DNA from: Mycobacteroides chelonae
GTDB lineage: Bacteria > Actinomycetota > Actinomycetes > Mycobacteriales > Mycobacteriaceae
Direction of reading: 5' to 3'
Assembly (NCBI RefSeq): GCF_016767715.1
Contig: NZ_CP050145.1
Location: forward strand, 4,997,178-5,061,177
DNA: 64,000 nucleotides
Below, in pieces: positions 55,552-64,000 of this stretch. Numbering within the stretch: position 1 is the first letter of the stretch; every line of letters starts with the position of its first letter. The translations under genes and the position numbers were made by a program. The notes under the pieces were generated by a model, which saw only the letters and a program-made list of their open reading frames with translations, did not search any database and was not told the DNA's origin.

Positions 55552-56193
55552 ATGGAGGACCCCGCGGAACCGCCGATCCGCATGGCAGACCGGCAGCGCG
55601 CTCGACGCAGCGAGCTCGTTAAAGAAGAGGTGGTGGAGGCTGCCCTGGCGGAATTCTCCGAGCGCGGGTACCACCAGACATCGATCGCGCATATCGCCGA
55701 ACGGCTCGGCACCGGCCACTCGATGTTCTATCGATACTTCACCAACAAACGCGACATCCTCGAGCACGTGGTACAGCACGCCACCCAGCGCACCGTCGAA
55801 ACACTCAGTCACACACTGCCCGGCCGCATTACGTCGCTGGACGAATTCCACGATTTTGCAGTGAATCTCGGACTTGCCTACATCGGGATGGTGGTGGCAG
55901 ATCCCCGACTGTCGCGCTTGATGCTGCAACAGGGTGCCGCTGTGGATGCGGAGATGACCGCGCAGTTCTGCCAGGTGTTCGACGCCGGGGCTTCGGTTCT
56001 GGCTGGCCTATTACGTGACGGGATCGAATCTGGTTATGTCCGGCCGGGTATCGACGTCGAGGCCGTCGCTGATTCGGTGGCCGGCATCCCCCTGGGAATA
56101 CTTGCCCGCTACGGGCACGACCCCGATCAGGACATTCTCGCATCACGCGTACGCGCAACCGCCGACCTCGTCTGCCGGGGGATCGCCCCCTAG
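55552..56193 (+). CDS. TetR-family regulator
   Basis: The 213 residues hold an N-terminal helix-turn-helix (about 25-72, TSIAHIAERLGTGHSMFYRYF) and a C-terminal helical ligand domain. Divergent from the AveC-like/P450/ferredoxin genes and next to the metallohydrolase gene, it probably represses this module in response to a small hydrophobic substrate. A palindrome lies in the intergenic region. Confidence 0.9.
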   Translation: MEDPAEPPIRMADRQRARRSELVKEEVVEAALAEFSERGYHQTSIAHIAERLGTGHSMFYRYFTNKRDILEHVVQHATQRTVETLSHTLPGRITSLDEFHDFAVNLGLAYIGMVVADPRLSRLMLQQGAAVDAEMTAQFCQVFDAGASVLAGLLRDGIESGYVRPGIDVEAVADSVAGIPLGILARYGHDPDQDILASRVRATADLVCRGIAP

Positions 56194-56231
56194 CGGGAAT
56201 ACGCCGCTCCCTGTGAGCGTTTCCCGCCGCT

Positions 56232-57143
56232 GTGAACACATTCACCGTCGGTGATGCGACAGTCACACAGCTCACCGAACTTGCGGTGTGGCCGATCCCG
56301 CCACACGATTGGTATCCAGCCATCAGCGAGCAACAGCTCTCGTTCGCCCGAGCCACCTATGCACCGTCGGCCGTCTCGGCAGATGGTGCCGATCTGATCT
56401 TCTCCATCCACAACTACCTCATCGAGCTGGGCGACGCCGTCGTGGTGGTCGACACCTGCTCGGGCAATCACAAGAACCGGCCCTTGTTCCCAGACCTCCA
56501 CATGCTCGATACCGACTACCTGACTCACCTCAAGCACGCAGGATTTGATCCCGAGGACGTCGACATCGTCATCAATACCCATCTCCATCTGGACCATTGC
56601 GGGTGGAACACCCGGCTGATCAACGACACCTGGCAGCCCACCTTTTCGAACGCCACGTACCTGTTCCACGCCACTGAGCTCAAATACATTCAGGCACAAT
56701 GGGAGTCGTCTCCGGCAGGTGAGTGGGCCGAGGGGGGCGGCTGGGTCTATCAGGACAGTGTCCTTCCGGTCCTCGAACATTCTCCGCACCGCTTCGTCGC
56801 CCCGGGTCATCAAATCCACGCGCACGGTTCCACGCGCATCACCACCCTGGACACAGCCGGGCACACACCGGGGCACCTTGCCATCGAAATCAGTGCTCCG
56901 GGCACCGGTGTGATCATCTCCGGCGACGCGCTACATCACCCCATGCAGGCCCAGTTTCCAGATCTGCCCTTTTTCGCGGACGCCGATCCTGTCATGGGTA
57001 CCGCTGCTCGTCGCGCACTGCTCGGACGCTGTGCCGACGAAGACTTGCGCCTGGTGACCGCCCACTTCCCCGCACATCTACCGATGGGTGTCCGCCGCAG
57101 CGGCACCACATTCGAATGGACGGACCCTCCGGCCGGGCAATGA
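56232..57143 (+). CDS. MBL-fold metallohydrolase
   Basis: The 303 residues show the zinc motif THLHLDHCGWN (about 114-124), HTPGHL, GDALHHP and a late AHFPAH, consistent with a dinuclear metallo-beta-lactamase-fold hydrolase. It resembles lactonase-like N-acyl hydrolases, but the substrate is unknown. It is 38 bases from tetR and may share its transcript, so it could act on an ester or lactone made by the P450 route. The start is GTG 56232. Confidence 0.85.
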   Translation: MNTFTVGDATVTQLTELAVWPIPPHDWYPAISEQQLSFARATYAPSAVSADGADLIFSIHNYLIELGDAVVVVDTCSGNHKNRPLFPDLHMLDTDYLTHLKHAGFDPEDVDIVINTHLHLDHCGWNTRLINDTWQPTFSNATYLFHATELKYIQAQWESSPAGEWAEGGGWVYQDSVLPVLEHSPHRFVAPGHQIHAHGSTRITTLDTAGHTPGHLAIEISAPGTGVIISGDALHHPMQAQFPDLPFFADADPVMGTAARRALLGRCADEDLRLVTAHFPAHLPMGVRRSGTTFEWTDPPAGQ

Positions 57144-57152
57144 GCCCTGCCG

Positions 57153-57899
57153 CTAGAACGCGGCGCCCACCACCGGGCCGGCCCCCGCAGGTTGCGGAAT
57201 CCGCACCGACTCCAGGAGTCGCTCCAACGCGGCCTCCACGTCGGCCTTCCAGCCGAGCCCGCTGTCAAGCTCCAACCGCAGTCGCGGGAAATGCTGGTGC
57301 GGTGCGACCACCGTGAAACCCACATCCTTCAGGAAGTCGACATCGATCATGCACTGCTCGATGGTGCACTCCCCCAGTACATCTGCCGCTTCCGAATGCC
57401 TAGCCAACGACCCTTCGCAAAGATCCAGCGCCTCGCTGGTCCGGCCGAACGCCTCCAGCGCGCGCACACCGCGGCGCACTAACTCGGCGACCACATTGGC
57501 GATGATGCTGTGCGGCAATCCGTCTGACTCGTGACCCGGCTCCACACCCAAGGACGTCAGCAGGACTGCATCCGCACTGACCGGGGCGGTCGGGAACAAT
57601 TGCGCGCGAGGCACCACCCCGGGCGGGGCATACAACGCGTATCCCACCGTGGCGGGCCGGGACTGCGGGCCGGCTATTGCGACCTGACCGCATGACCCCC
57701 ACTCGAGCATGACCATCGACAGCCATGCTTCCTTCTCGAACTCTGGGTCCGACAGGTGCTGGCTGTCTCCGACGGTAGCGGGGTCCACTTCCCAGAAGAC
57801 ACACCGCCGGGCGTGCTTGGGCAGCTGCTCGAAACCATCGAGCCGCAAAGGAACGATCCGAGCCGACACTGGTCTTGTACGCCTCCACGTCAGGTCCAC
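57153..57899 (-). CDS. Conserved hypothetical protein, GNAT-like (Rv3916c homologue)
   Basis: The 248 residues begin at GTG 57899. Beta strands such as ATVGYALYAPP and a helix in EALDLCEGSLARHSEAADVLGE suggest an acetyltransferase-like (GNAT) fold, though no clear acetyl-CoA pyrophosphate loop is seen. Gene order with cwlM and parB matches Rv3914-Rv3917c, apart from the inserted P450 module. The function is unknown. A gap of 224 bases separates it from parB. Confidence 0.75.
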   Translation of the reverse strand: MDLTWRRTRPVSARIVPLRLDGFEQLPKHARRCVFWEVDPATVGDSQHLSDPEFEKEAWLSMVMLEWGSCGQVAIAGPQSRPATVGYALYAPPGVVPRAQLFPTAPVSADAVLLTSLGVEPGHESDGLPHSIIANVVAELVRRGVRALEAFGRTSEALDLCEGSLARHSEAADVLGECTIEQCMIDVDFLKDVGFTVVAPHQHFPRLRLELDSGLGWKADVEAALERLLESVRIPQPAGAGPVVGAAF

Positions 57900-58123
57900 A
57901 TGGTGCGCGGAACGCCTCGAACGTCCGGCAACCCTTCAAGGATATGCGAAATTTCTGGTTTGGCACCCGGCGACCTTGCCGCGGTACCTGGAATGCACGG
58001 CCGGAGCCGTCGTTGTGCCGATGATTCCCCTGTGGAGCCGAAACTTCTTACTTGCCAAGCGTTTTCGCGCGGAGGCCGCGCTTCGAGGGTTTTCGCGTCA
58101 CAGTGACGTTTCTCCCCCGTGGG

Positions 58124-59107
58124 CTAGGACGTGGCTTCGCCGGACATCATGTCGACAATTCGCTGCAAATCTTCCACCGAGCCGAACTCGACGACGATCT
58201 TGCCCTTGCGCTTGCCCAGGCTCACCGTCACGCGGGTGTCGAAGGTACCCGACAAGCGCTCGGCGACATCCTGCAAGCCCGGCATCTGGATCGGCTTGCG
58301 CCGCGGCGCCGGCTTGGGAGCATCGCTGCGGTTCGCCAGCGTCACCGCTTCCTCTGCGGCCCGTACCGACATTCCCTCGGCCACGATCCGGGCGGCAAGC
58401 TCCTCCTGGGCCTCGGCTCCACCCTCAAGAGCGAGCAGCGCCCGCGCGTGGCCGGCCGATAGGACTCCCGCCGCGACCCTGCGCTGTACCGCGATCGGTA
58501 GGCGCAGCAGTCGGATCATGTTGGAGATCACCGGGCGCGATCGACCGATCCGGGACGCCAACTCTTCATGCGTCACTTCAAACTCATCGAGAAGCTGTTG
58601 GTACGCGGCCGCCTCTTCCAAAGGATTGAGCTGTGCCCGGTGGATGTTCTCCAGCAGCGCGTCTCGAAGCAGATTGTCGTCGGCCGTCTCCCGGACAATC
58701 GCCGGGATGGTGTCCAAACCGGCCTCCTGGGTAGCACGCCACCGCCGCTCCCCCATGACGAGTTGGTAGTCACCGCCCTCGACCGCACGCACCACGATCG
58801 GCTGCATCACACCGAACTCGCGGATGGAGTGGACCAACTCCGCGAGCGCCTCCTCGTCGAAGACCTGGCGCGGCTGCTTGGGGTTGGGCTTGATGGCCGT
58901 CACCGCGATCTCGCGGTACACCGCGCCGATATCGGTGGCCGGTGCAGACGGAGCCGCTGGGCCGCCGCCGATGATCACATCGGCGGCCGCGTCACCCAGG
59001 CGCGGGCCTGCGGGGGTGGGTGCACCATCCACCGGTGCCGTCGGGATCAGGGATGCCAGGCCTCGGCCGAGTCCGCCCTTACGCCGTGATGCTGGCGACT
59101 GACTCAT
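58124..59107 (-). CDS. parB: Chromosome partitioning protein ParB
   Basis: CTP-dependent DNA clamp that loads at parS sites next to oriC and organises segregation. The 327 residues have an N-terminal ParA-contact region (GRGLASLIP), a nuclease-like CTP domain with MGERRWRAT, a helix-turn-helix ([17 protein letters not shown]) that recognises parS, and a C-terminal dimerisation domain. The start at ATG 59107 follows AGAAGGAACC. It follows parA. Confidence 0.97.
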   Translation of the reverse strand: MSQSPASRRKGGLGRGLASLIPTAPVDGAPTPAGPRLGDAAADVIIGGGPAAPSAPATDIGAVYREIAVTAIKPNPKQPRQVFDEEALAELVHSIREFGVMQPIVVRAVEGGDYQLVMGERRWRATQEAGLDTIPAIVRETADDNLLRDALLENIHRAQLNPLEEAAAYQQLLDEFEVTHEELASRIGRSRPVISNMIRLLRLPIAVQRRVAAGVLSAGHARALLALEGGAEAQEELAARIVAEGMSVRAAEEAVTLANRSDAPKPAPRRKPIQMPGLQDVAERLSGTFDTRVTVSLGKRKGKIVVEFGSVEDLQRIVDMMSGEATS

Positions 59108-59171
59108 CGGTTCCTTCTCCCTTTTTGCATCCGCTGTACGCACCTGATCATCTTCTCGTAGTGCACAGCGT

Positions 59172-60116
59172 TCATTGTGGATCACTCGCCGACGGGCTCG
59201 GCCGCTGCGCGAGTTCGCGCGCGGCATCCAAGTAACTCAGGGCTCCCCGTGAACCCGGGTCGTATTCGAGGACGCTGGTTCCGTATCCCGGAGCCTCTGA
59301 GACCTTGACGCTACGCGGGATGACCGACCCCAACACCTTCGGACCGAAGTGGCTACGCACTTCGTCCGCCACCTGGTCGGCGAGCTTGGTCCTACCGTCG
59401 TACATGGTCAGCAGAATCGTCGACACATGCAGCGCGGGATTCAGGTGGGCCTGGACGAGTTCGATGTTGCGCAGCAGCTGACCGACGCCCTCCAGCGCGT
59501 AGTACTCACACTGGATCGGGATCAGCACCTCGTTCGCCGCCACGAGTGCGTTGACCGTCAGCAGGCCGAGCGAGGGCGGGCAGTCGATGAATACGAAGTC
59601 AAACGCGTCGGCGGGTAGCCCGGCGATCGCGCCACGCAGCCGGCCCTCACGAGCCACCATCGACACCAATTCGATCTCGGCACCGGCCAGGTCGATCGTC
59701 GCCGGAACGCAGAAGAGGTGCTCGCTCTGTGGACTGGATTGGATCGCGTCCTTGATGGGGATCTCACCGAGTAGGACTTCGTACGACGACGGGGTGCCCG
59801 CACGATGATCGGCACCCAGTGCGGTGCTCGCATTGCCCTGTGGATCGAGATCGATCACCAGAACATTCAGACCCTGCATCGCCATCGCGGCGGCGAGGTT
59901 CACCGCGGTTGTGGTCTTGCCGACGCCACCCTTCTGGTTGGCGATCGTCAGCATCCGGCGATGCGCCGGCTTCGGGAGACGGACCGATCCTTGCTTGATC
60001 TGGGTGGCACGCTGAGCGGCTGCACCGATCGGAGTCTCCGACTCCTCAAAGTTCGCGGGTGAGCGGTGGCCGTCACCCGTTGCGCCGGTTTCACGTGAAA
60101 CATCGTCGCTAGTCAC
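59172..60116 (-). CDS. parA: Chromosome partitioning ATPase ParA
   Basis: The 314-residue ATPase moves the ParB-bound origin. It has the deviant Walker A motif KGGVGKTTT (about 62-70), DLDPQGNAS and a FIDCPPSLG Walker B. The start at GTG 60116 follows an excellent AAGGAGACGACA site; a longer reading from 60254 is not needed. A parS site lies inside its first codons (Val-Ser-Arg-Glu-Thr). It overlaps none of rsmG, which ends 22 bases upstream. Confidence 0.95.
   Translation of the reverse strand: MTSDDVSRETGATGDGHRSPANFEESETPIGAAAQRATQIKQGSVRLPKPAHRRMLTIANQKGGVGKTTTAVNLAAAMAMQGLNVLVIDLDPQGNASTALGADHRAGTPSSYEVLLGEIPIKDAIQSSPQSEHLFCVPATIDLAGAEIELVSMVAREGRLRGAIAGLPADAFDFVFIDCPPSLGLLTVNALVAANEVLIPIQCEYYALEGVGQLLRNIELVQAHLNPALHVSTILLTMYDGRTKLADQVADEVRSHFGPKVLGSVIPRSVKVSEAPGYGTSVLEYDPGSRGALSYLDAARELAQRPSPSASDPQ
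60088..60101. promoter_or_regulatory. parS site within parA
   Basis: GTTTCACGTGAAAC is a perfect 14-base palindrome matching the actinobacterial parS consensus. It lies inside parA codons 5-10. ParB binds such sites to form the segregation complex. Confidence 0.93.
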
Positions 60117-60138
60117 TGTCGTCTCCTTGATCGGATGC

Positions 60139-60876
<738 letters not shown>

Positions 60877-60901
60877 TTACATGGATGGGATTTGGTGGCG
60901 A

Positions 60902-61447
60902 CTAGTCGTGCAGGACGACGACACGACGCGAGGGCTCCACGCCCTCGCTCTCGCTGTGCACACCGTCGATTGCCGCAACGGCGTCGTGCACGATCTTGCG
61001 CTCGAAAGGAGTCATGGGCGCGAGCTCCTCGCGCTCACCGGACTCCAGCACCTGCTTGGCGATCTTGGTGCCCAGCGCCGCCAGCTCGTCACGACGACGG
61101 CCACGCCAGTTCGCGATATCCAGCATCAGGCGGCTGCGCTCACCGGACTTCTGCTGCACCGCCAGCCGGGTCAATTCCTGCAACGCGTCGAGCACCTCGC
61201 CCTTGCGGCCAACGAGCTTGGACAGGTCGCCTCCGCCGTCGATGCTCACGATCGCGCGGTCTCCCTCGACATCGAGGTCGATATCGCCATCGAAGTCCAG
61301 GACGTCGAGGAGCTCCTCGAGATAGTCGCCGGCGATCTCGCCCTCGGCAACCAGACGTTCCTCGAGATCCACCGTGCGCGTCTCACCCTCGGGTGCGGCG
61401 TCGACCTCGGTTGTGGTCTCTTCGGCTTGAGTGTCCAGATCGGTCAT
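60902..61447 (-). CDS. jag: R3H/KH RNA-binding protein Jag
   Basis: The 181-residue RNA-binding protein (KhpB-like) has an acidic N-terminus, a KH domain with KLVGRKGEVLDALQELT, and an R3H domain with MTPFERKIVHDAV. It is predicted to regulate RNAs and cell-envelope growth. It follows yidC by 42 bases, the conserved order, and lies before rsmG. Confidence 0.93.
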   Translation of the reverse strand: MTDLDTQAEETTTEVDAAPEGETRTVDLEERLVAEGEIAGDYLEELLDVLDFDGDIDLDVEGDRAIVSIDGGGDLSKLVGRKGEVLDALQELTRLAVQQKSGERSRLMLDIANWRGRRRDELAALGTKIAKQVLESGEREELAPMTPFERKIVHDAVAAIDGVHSESEGVEPSRRVVVLHD

Positions 61448-61489
61448 CGTTCTTCTCCCTCTGTCACGCCCGTGCAGAATCGCGGGCGG

Positions 61490-62575
61490 TTAGCGCTTGC
61501 GGCGACGATCGGGCCGAGCACCCGGCTTCGGGGTGCGGCTCGTCGTACCTGATCCATTGGTGGAGTCCGGGGAAGCCTGTCCCCCGGTGTCCTCGTCCGT
61601 GCCACCCGATTCCACAATCTCGGTGCTATCGGATTCGTCTGCTTGTTTCGCCGGCTGGTTCTTCCCGCCGCGCGTCGGCTTGGCACCTGGCTTCGGGGCA
61701 TTCGCGGCCCGTCGCTCCAGATCCGCCTGCTTCTTCTCTTCTTCTTCCTTAGCGATGTGGTTGAAGACGTAGTGCTGCTGACCGAACGTCCAAATGTTGT
61801 TGGACACCCAATACAGGATGATGGCGATCGGCAGGAACGGACCACCCACGACCACACCGAGCGGGAACACGTACAGCGCCAACCGGTTCATGATCTGGGT
61901 CTGCGGGTTGGCCTGGGCCTCAGGACTCTGCCGCGCGATAGAGGCCCGGCTGTTGAAGTAGGTCGCGATACCCGCGATGACCATCAACGGTATGGAGACT
62001 CCCGCGACAGCCCACCTGTTGAATTCGGTGAACGCGTCCAGACCCGTCGTCTGAATCATCGTGGCGCCCAGCGGGGCGCCGAACAGGTTCGCGTCCAGGA
62101 AGTTGGCCACGTCGCCCGCGCTGAAAATGTAGTTACCCGTGGCACGGTTCGCCTCTACCGACATATGCACCTGACCGAAGCCACCGGTAGTTCTATTGAA
62201 CGAACGCAGTACATGGAACAGACCCAGGAACACCGGAATCTGGGCCAGCATCGGCAGGCAGCCAAGGATCGGATTGAAACCGTGCTCGCGCTGTAGCTTC
62301 TGCATCTCCAGTGCCATGCGCTGACGGTCGTTCTTGTACTTCTTCTGCAGAGCCTTGATCTGTGGTTGCAGCTCCTGCATCTGCCGGGTGGTCCGAATCT
62401 GGCGGACGAACGGCTTGTACAGAATCGCGCGGAGAGTGAACACGAGGAACATCACCGACAGCGCCCATGCGAAGAAGTTCTTGGGGCCCAGCAGGTACGC
62501 GAACAGCTTGTACCAAACCCACATGATCGCCGAGACGGGATAGTAGATGAACCCGAGACTGAACCAATCAAACAT
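61490..62575 (-). CDS. yidC: Membrane protein insertase YidC
   Basis: Inserts and folds inner-membrane proteins, alone or with SecYEG. The 361 residues have several hydrophobic helices and the conserved core with [20 protein letters not shown] in the membrane groove. A long basic, Pro/Gly-rich C-terminal tail (about 290-361) follows. It overlaps yidD by 8 bases, so the pair is co-translated. Confidence 0.95.
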   Translation of the reverse strand: MFDWFSLGFIYYPVSAIMWVWYKLFAYLLGPKNFFAWALSVMFLVFTLRAILYKPFVRQIRTTRQMQELQPQIKALQKKYKNDRQRMALEMQKLQREHGFNPILGCLPMLAQIPVFLGLFHVLRSFNRTTGGFGQVHMSVEANRATGNYIFSAGDVANFLDANLFGAPLGATMIQTTGLDAFTEFNRWAVAGVSIPLMVIAGIATYFNSRASIARQSPEAQANPQTQIMNRLALYVFPLGVVVGGPFLPIAIILYWVSNNIWTFGQQHYVFNHIAKEEEEKKQADLERRAANAPKPGAKPTRGGKNQPAKQADESDSTEIVESGGTDEDTGGQASPDSTNGSGTTSRTPKPGARPDRRRKR

Positions 62576-62852
62576 CCGCTGTACTCCTCCGCACGCTCAC
62601 GTGCTCTACGTCTTCGTGCTTGGTATGGCGTTCAGGAATCGGATCCCATCCACCGTGGTGCCAGGGCCCGCACTTCAGTAGGCGGATCGTGGCCAACCAA
62701 CCGCCGCGGACCAGTCCGTGCACGGTCAACGCCTCGACCGCGTACTGGCTGCAGGTCGGCATAAACCGACAACTGGGCAGACGCATCGGCGAGACCCAGG
62801 TTTGATACAGGCGAATCAGGAAGATCACCGCGCGTGCGGGACGGCTTTTCAT
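62568..62852 (-). CDS. yidD: Membrane protein insertion efficiency factor YidD
   Basis: The 94-residue small protein carries the family pattern [11 protein letters not shown], a [11 protein letters not shown] motif and GGWDPIP near the end. It assists membrane protein insertion. It overlaps rnpA by 4 bases and yidC by 8, consistent with the rpmH-rnpA-yidD-yidC unit. Confidence 0.94.
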   Translation of the reverse strand: MKSRPARAVIFLIRLYQTWVSPMRLPSCRFMPTCSQYAVEALTVHGLVRGGWLATIRLLKCGPWHHGGWDPIPERHTKHEDVEHVSVRRSTADV

Positions 62853-63232
62853 GGCTGCCGCTCTGGTGCGGGTTCCAACCGGTGTATGGACCGGTGGACT
62901 CCGTCTCGCAATTGCTGACGCAGACTCGCCGAGAGTGCCGTGCTGCTACTGGGCAGCGCTCTGATCACCATGCGATCCACGGGTTCAAGTGTGGGGAGCA
63001 CCTCGGCGGCAACATGCCGGAGCCGACGAGACACCCGATGGCGCACTACCGCGCCGCCTACCGATTTCCCGACGATCAAACCGACCTTGGGACCCTCGAC
63101 GTCGGCCGATGTGGAACCCACACAGCCACGTTGCAGATGAATCACCAAGTCCGCGTGGGCAGTTCGCACTCCACGCTTGACGGTCTGCCGGAATTCGGAT
63201 GATTTGGTCATCCGGTGTCGAGTCGGTAACAC
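62849..63232 (-). CDS. rnpA: Ribonuclease P protein component
   Basis: Protein cofactor of RNase P, which matures the 5' end of tRNAs. The 127 residues show [18 protein letters not shown] and the signature [16 protein letters not shown]. The start is GTG at 63232. It lies between rpmH and yidD, as in nearly all bacteria. Confidence 0.94.
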   Translation of the reverse strand: MLPTRHRMTKSSEFRQTVKRGVRTAHADLVIHLQRGCVGSTSADVEGPKVGLIVGKSVGGAVVRHRVSRRLRHVAAEVLPTLEPVDRMVIRALPSSSTALSASLRQQLRDGVHRSIHRLEPAPERQP

Positions 63233-63256
63233 CGACTACCTACCTGCGCCCGAAAC

Positions 63257-63400
63257 TCAGGCGGTCAGTTCCTTGCGGCCCTTACGACGCCGGACCGCAA
63301 TGATTGCGCGACCGGCACGGGTGCGCATGCGCAACCGGAAACCGTGGGTACGCGCGCGACGCCGATTGTTTGGCTGGAAGGTCCGCTTGCCCTTTGCCAC
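63257..63400 (-). CDS. rpmH: 50S ribosomal protein bL34
   Basis: The 47-residue basic protein reads [20 protein letters not shown] and continues with many Arg and Lys, ending in RKGRKELTA. It is too short for most gene callers but unmistakable. GTG 63400 follows AAGGAG. It starts the rpmH-rnpA-yidD-yidC run leftward and is the gene nearest to dnaA on this side. Confidence 0.97.
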   Translation of the reverse strand: MAKGKRTFQPNNRRRARTHGFRLRMRTRAGRAIIAVRRRKGRKELTA

Positions 63401-63969
63401 CGCTACTACTCCTTTATGTCCGTCACGTGCTCAACTGACATCACTCACGCCGCCCGTTCACGACGCATGCAATGTGCTGAGACGCATCAGTCCGTTGGTA
63501 CTGCTCACTCGCCACCGGCGCGGTGCCTACGGAATCTTGGGTTTCACCCCTGATGACGTGCGGGTCGCGGCCGTGCCGCCAACGTTCGGGCGACTGTTTG
63601 AGGGTACTGACCTGCTCGTCGCCGGTCAAACTGATCCCAACCGTCACACGCGTATCCCCTCTGCACAGCAGTCTGTCACCTTTACGAAAGTTGTCACCAC
63701 AGTCACGGGATAGGTTGGCGGGGCGGCACAAAAACTGTTAGCTTCTGCGAATGCCGTTTCCACCGGGCGAATGCATCGGAACCACCCACGCGGGCCGATG
63801 CCGATCGCGGTCGGACACCGACTAGCCGGTCCCCCGGAACAGGTGATCCGACGTGATCTCCTGGTATGCGCACACTGACCACCGCAGGGGTGGTCTGCTT
63901 TGTTGTCCACAGGTGTGGATAACCGTGTGGAAACCCACGACCGATCATTGAAAAGGGGCTACTGTCGAC
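63401..63969. other. rpmH-dnaA intergenic region
   Basis: No protein gene is supported in this stretch of about 570 bases. It must hold the rpmH promoter (leftward) and that of dnaA (rightward). Two DnaA boxes occur at 63903-63922. In mycobacteria the functional oriC is usually between dnaA and dnaN, which is outside the window. Confidence 0.7.
63903..63922. promoter_or_regulatory. Two DnaA boxes upstream of dnaA
   Basis: TTGTCCACA (63903-63911) and TGTGGATAA (63914-63922, the reverse complement of TTATCCACA) form a divergent pair two bases apart. Another partial box TGTGGAAAC follows at 63926-63934. They are placed to allow DnaA autoregulation. Confidence 0.75.
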
Positions 63970-64000
63970 GTGTCCCCTACTGCCAGAGAGATGCTCGCTG
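63970..64000 (+). CDS. Possible start of dnaA, truncated by window edge
   Basis: An open frame from GTG 63970 reaches the right edge with ten codons. The gene order rpmH-dnaA and the DnaA boxes make dnaA the expected gene here. The few residues visible (VSPTAREMLA) do not confirm it, and the true start may lie beyond the edge. Confidence 0.25.
   Translation, partial: MSPTAREMLA

Overview
The window is a stretch of a high-GC actinobacterial chromosome ending just short of dnaA and oriC. Gene content points to a rapidly growing Mycobacterium. It has mycobacterial ponA1, ino1, mtc28, sigM/rsmA, a MurJ fused to a pseudokinase, a CwlM-type protein, paired PknH-like lipoproteins and glucosylglycerate hydrolase. 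The M. abscessus-M. chelonae complex is my best guess, by inference only.

Layout. 1-2.0 kb is an accessory patch: the start of an XRE regulator on the left edge, then a frameshifted small gene translationally coupled to a protein kinase. 2.0-14 kb is a conserved block (dnaB, rplI-rpsR-ssb-rpsF, a GT87-type membrane protein, ponA1, a DUF5318 protein, PadR, ino1), with an orphan MmpS-like protein and two tandem DUF1707 genes inserted. 14-30.6 kb is metabolic: a luciferase-like oxidoreductase, an amino-acid permease, an SDR-TetR-acyl-CoA dehydrogenase-phosphotransferase operon, two lipoproteins, a branched-chain keto-acid dehydrogenase operon with a divergent Lrp regulator, glucosylglycerate hydrolase, an SDR and leuS. 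30.6-40 kb holds mtc28, membrane proteins, an Abi-alpha protein, YqgE, an MFS transporter, a DinB-like protein, a PapA5-like acyltransferase, a calcium-binding-repeat protein and a TauE transporter.

40-64 kb is the classic left flank of a mycobacterial origin: pcnA, mutT4, a DUF6049 protein, murJ, sigM, rsmA, trxB, trxA, cwlM, then parB, parA, rsmG, jag, yidC, yidD, rnpA and rpmH. It is interrupted at 52.7-57.1 kb by a P450-ferredoxin-AveC-like-TetR-metallohydrolase module. Two perfect parS sites lie at parA/rsmG, and DnaA boxes lie at the right end.

How the genes fit together. Much of the window serves replication (dnaB, ssb), segregation (parAB and parS), translation (leuS, ribosomal proteins, rnpA, pcnA, rsmG) and cell-wall growth (ponA1, murJ, cwlM, yidC/jag). 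Compared with M. tuberculosis, the Rv0036c-to-dnaB block has moved from the right of dnaA to the left in mirror order. Several genes have a -10 motif placed 6-7 bases before the start codon, which suggests leaderless mRNAs. The most intriguing items are the UCC-UGA-U frameshift ahead of the kinase, the split ACAD10/11-like operon with its candidate TetR operator, and the P450/AveC module.
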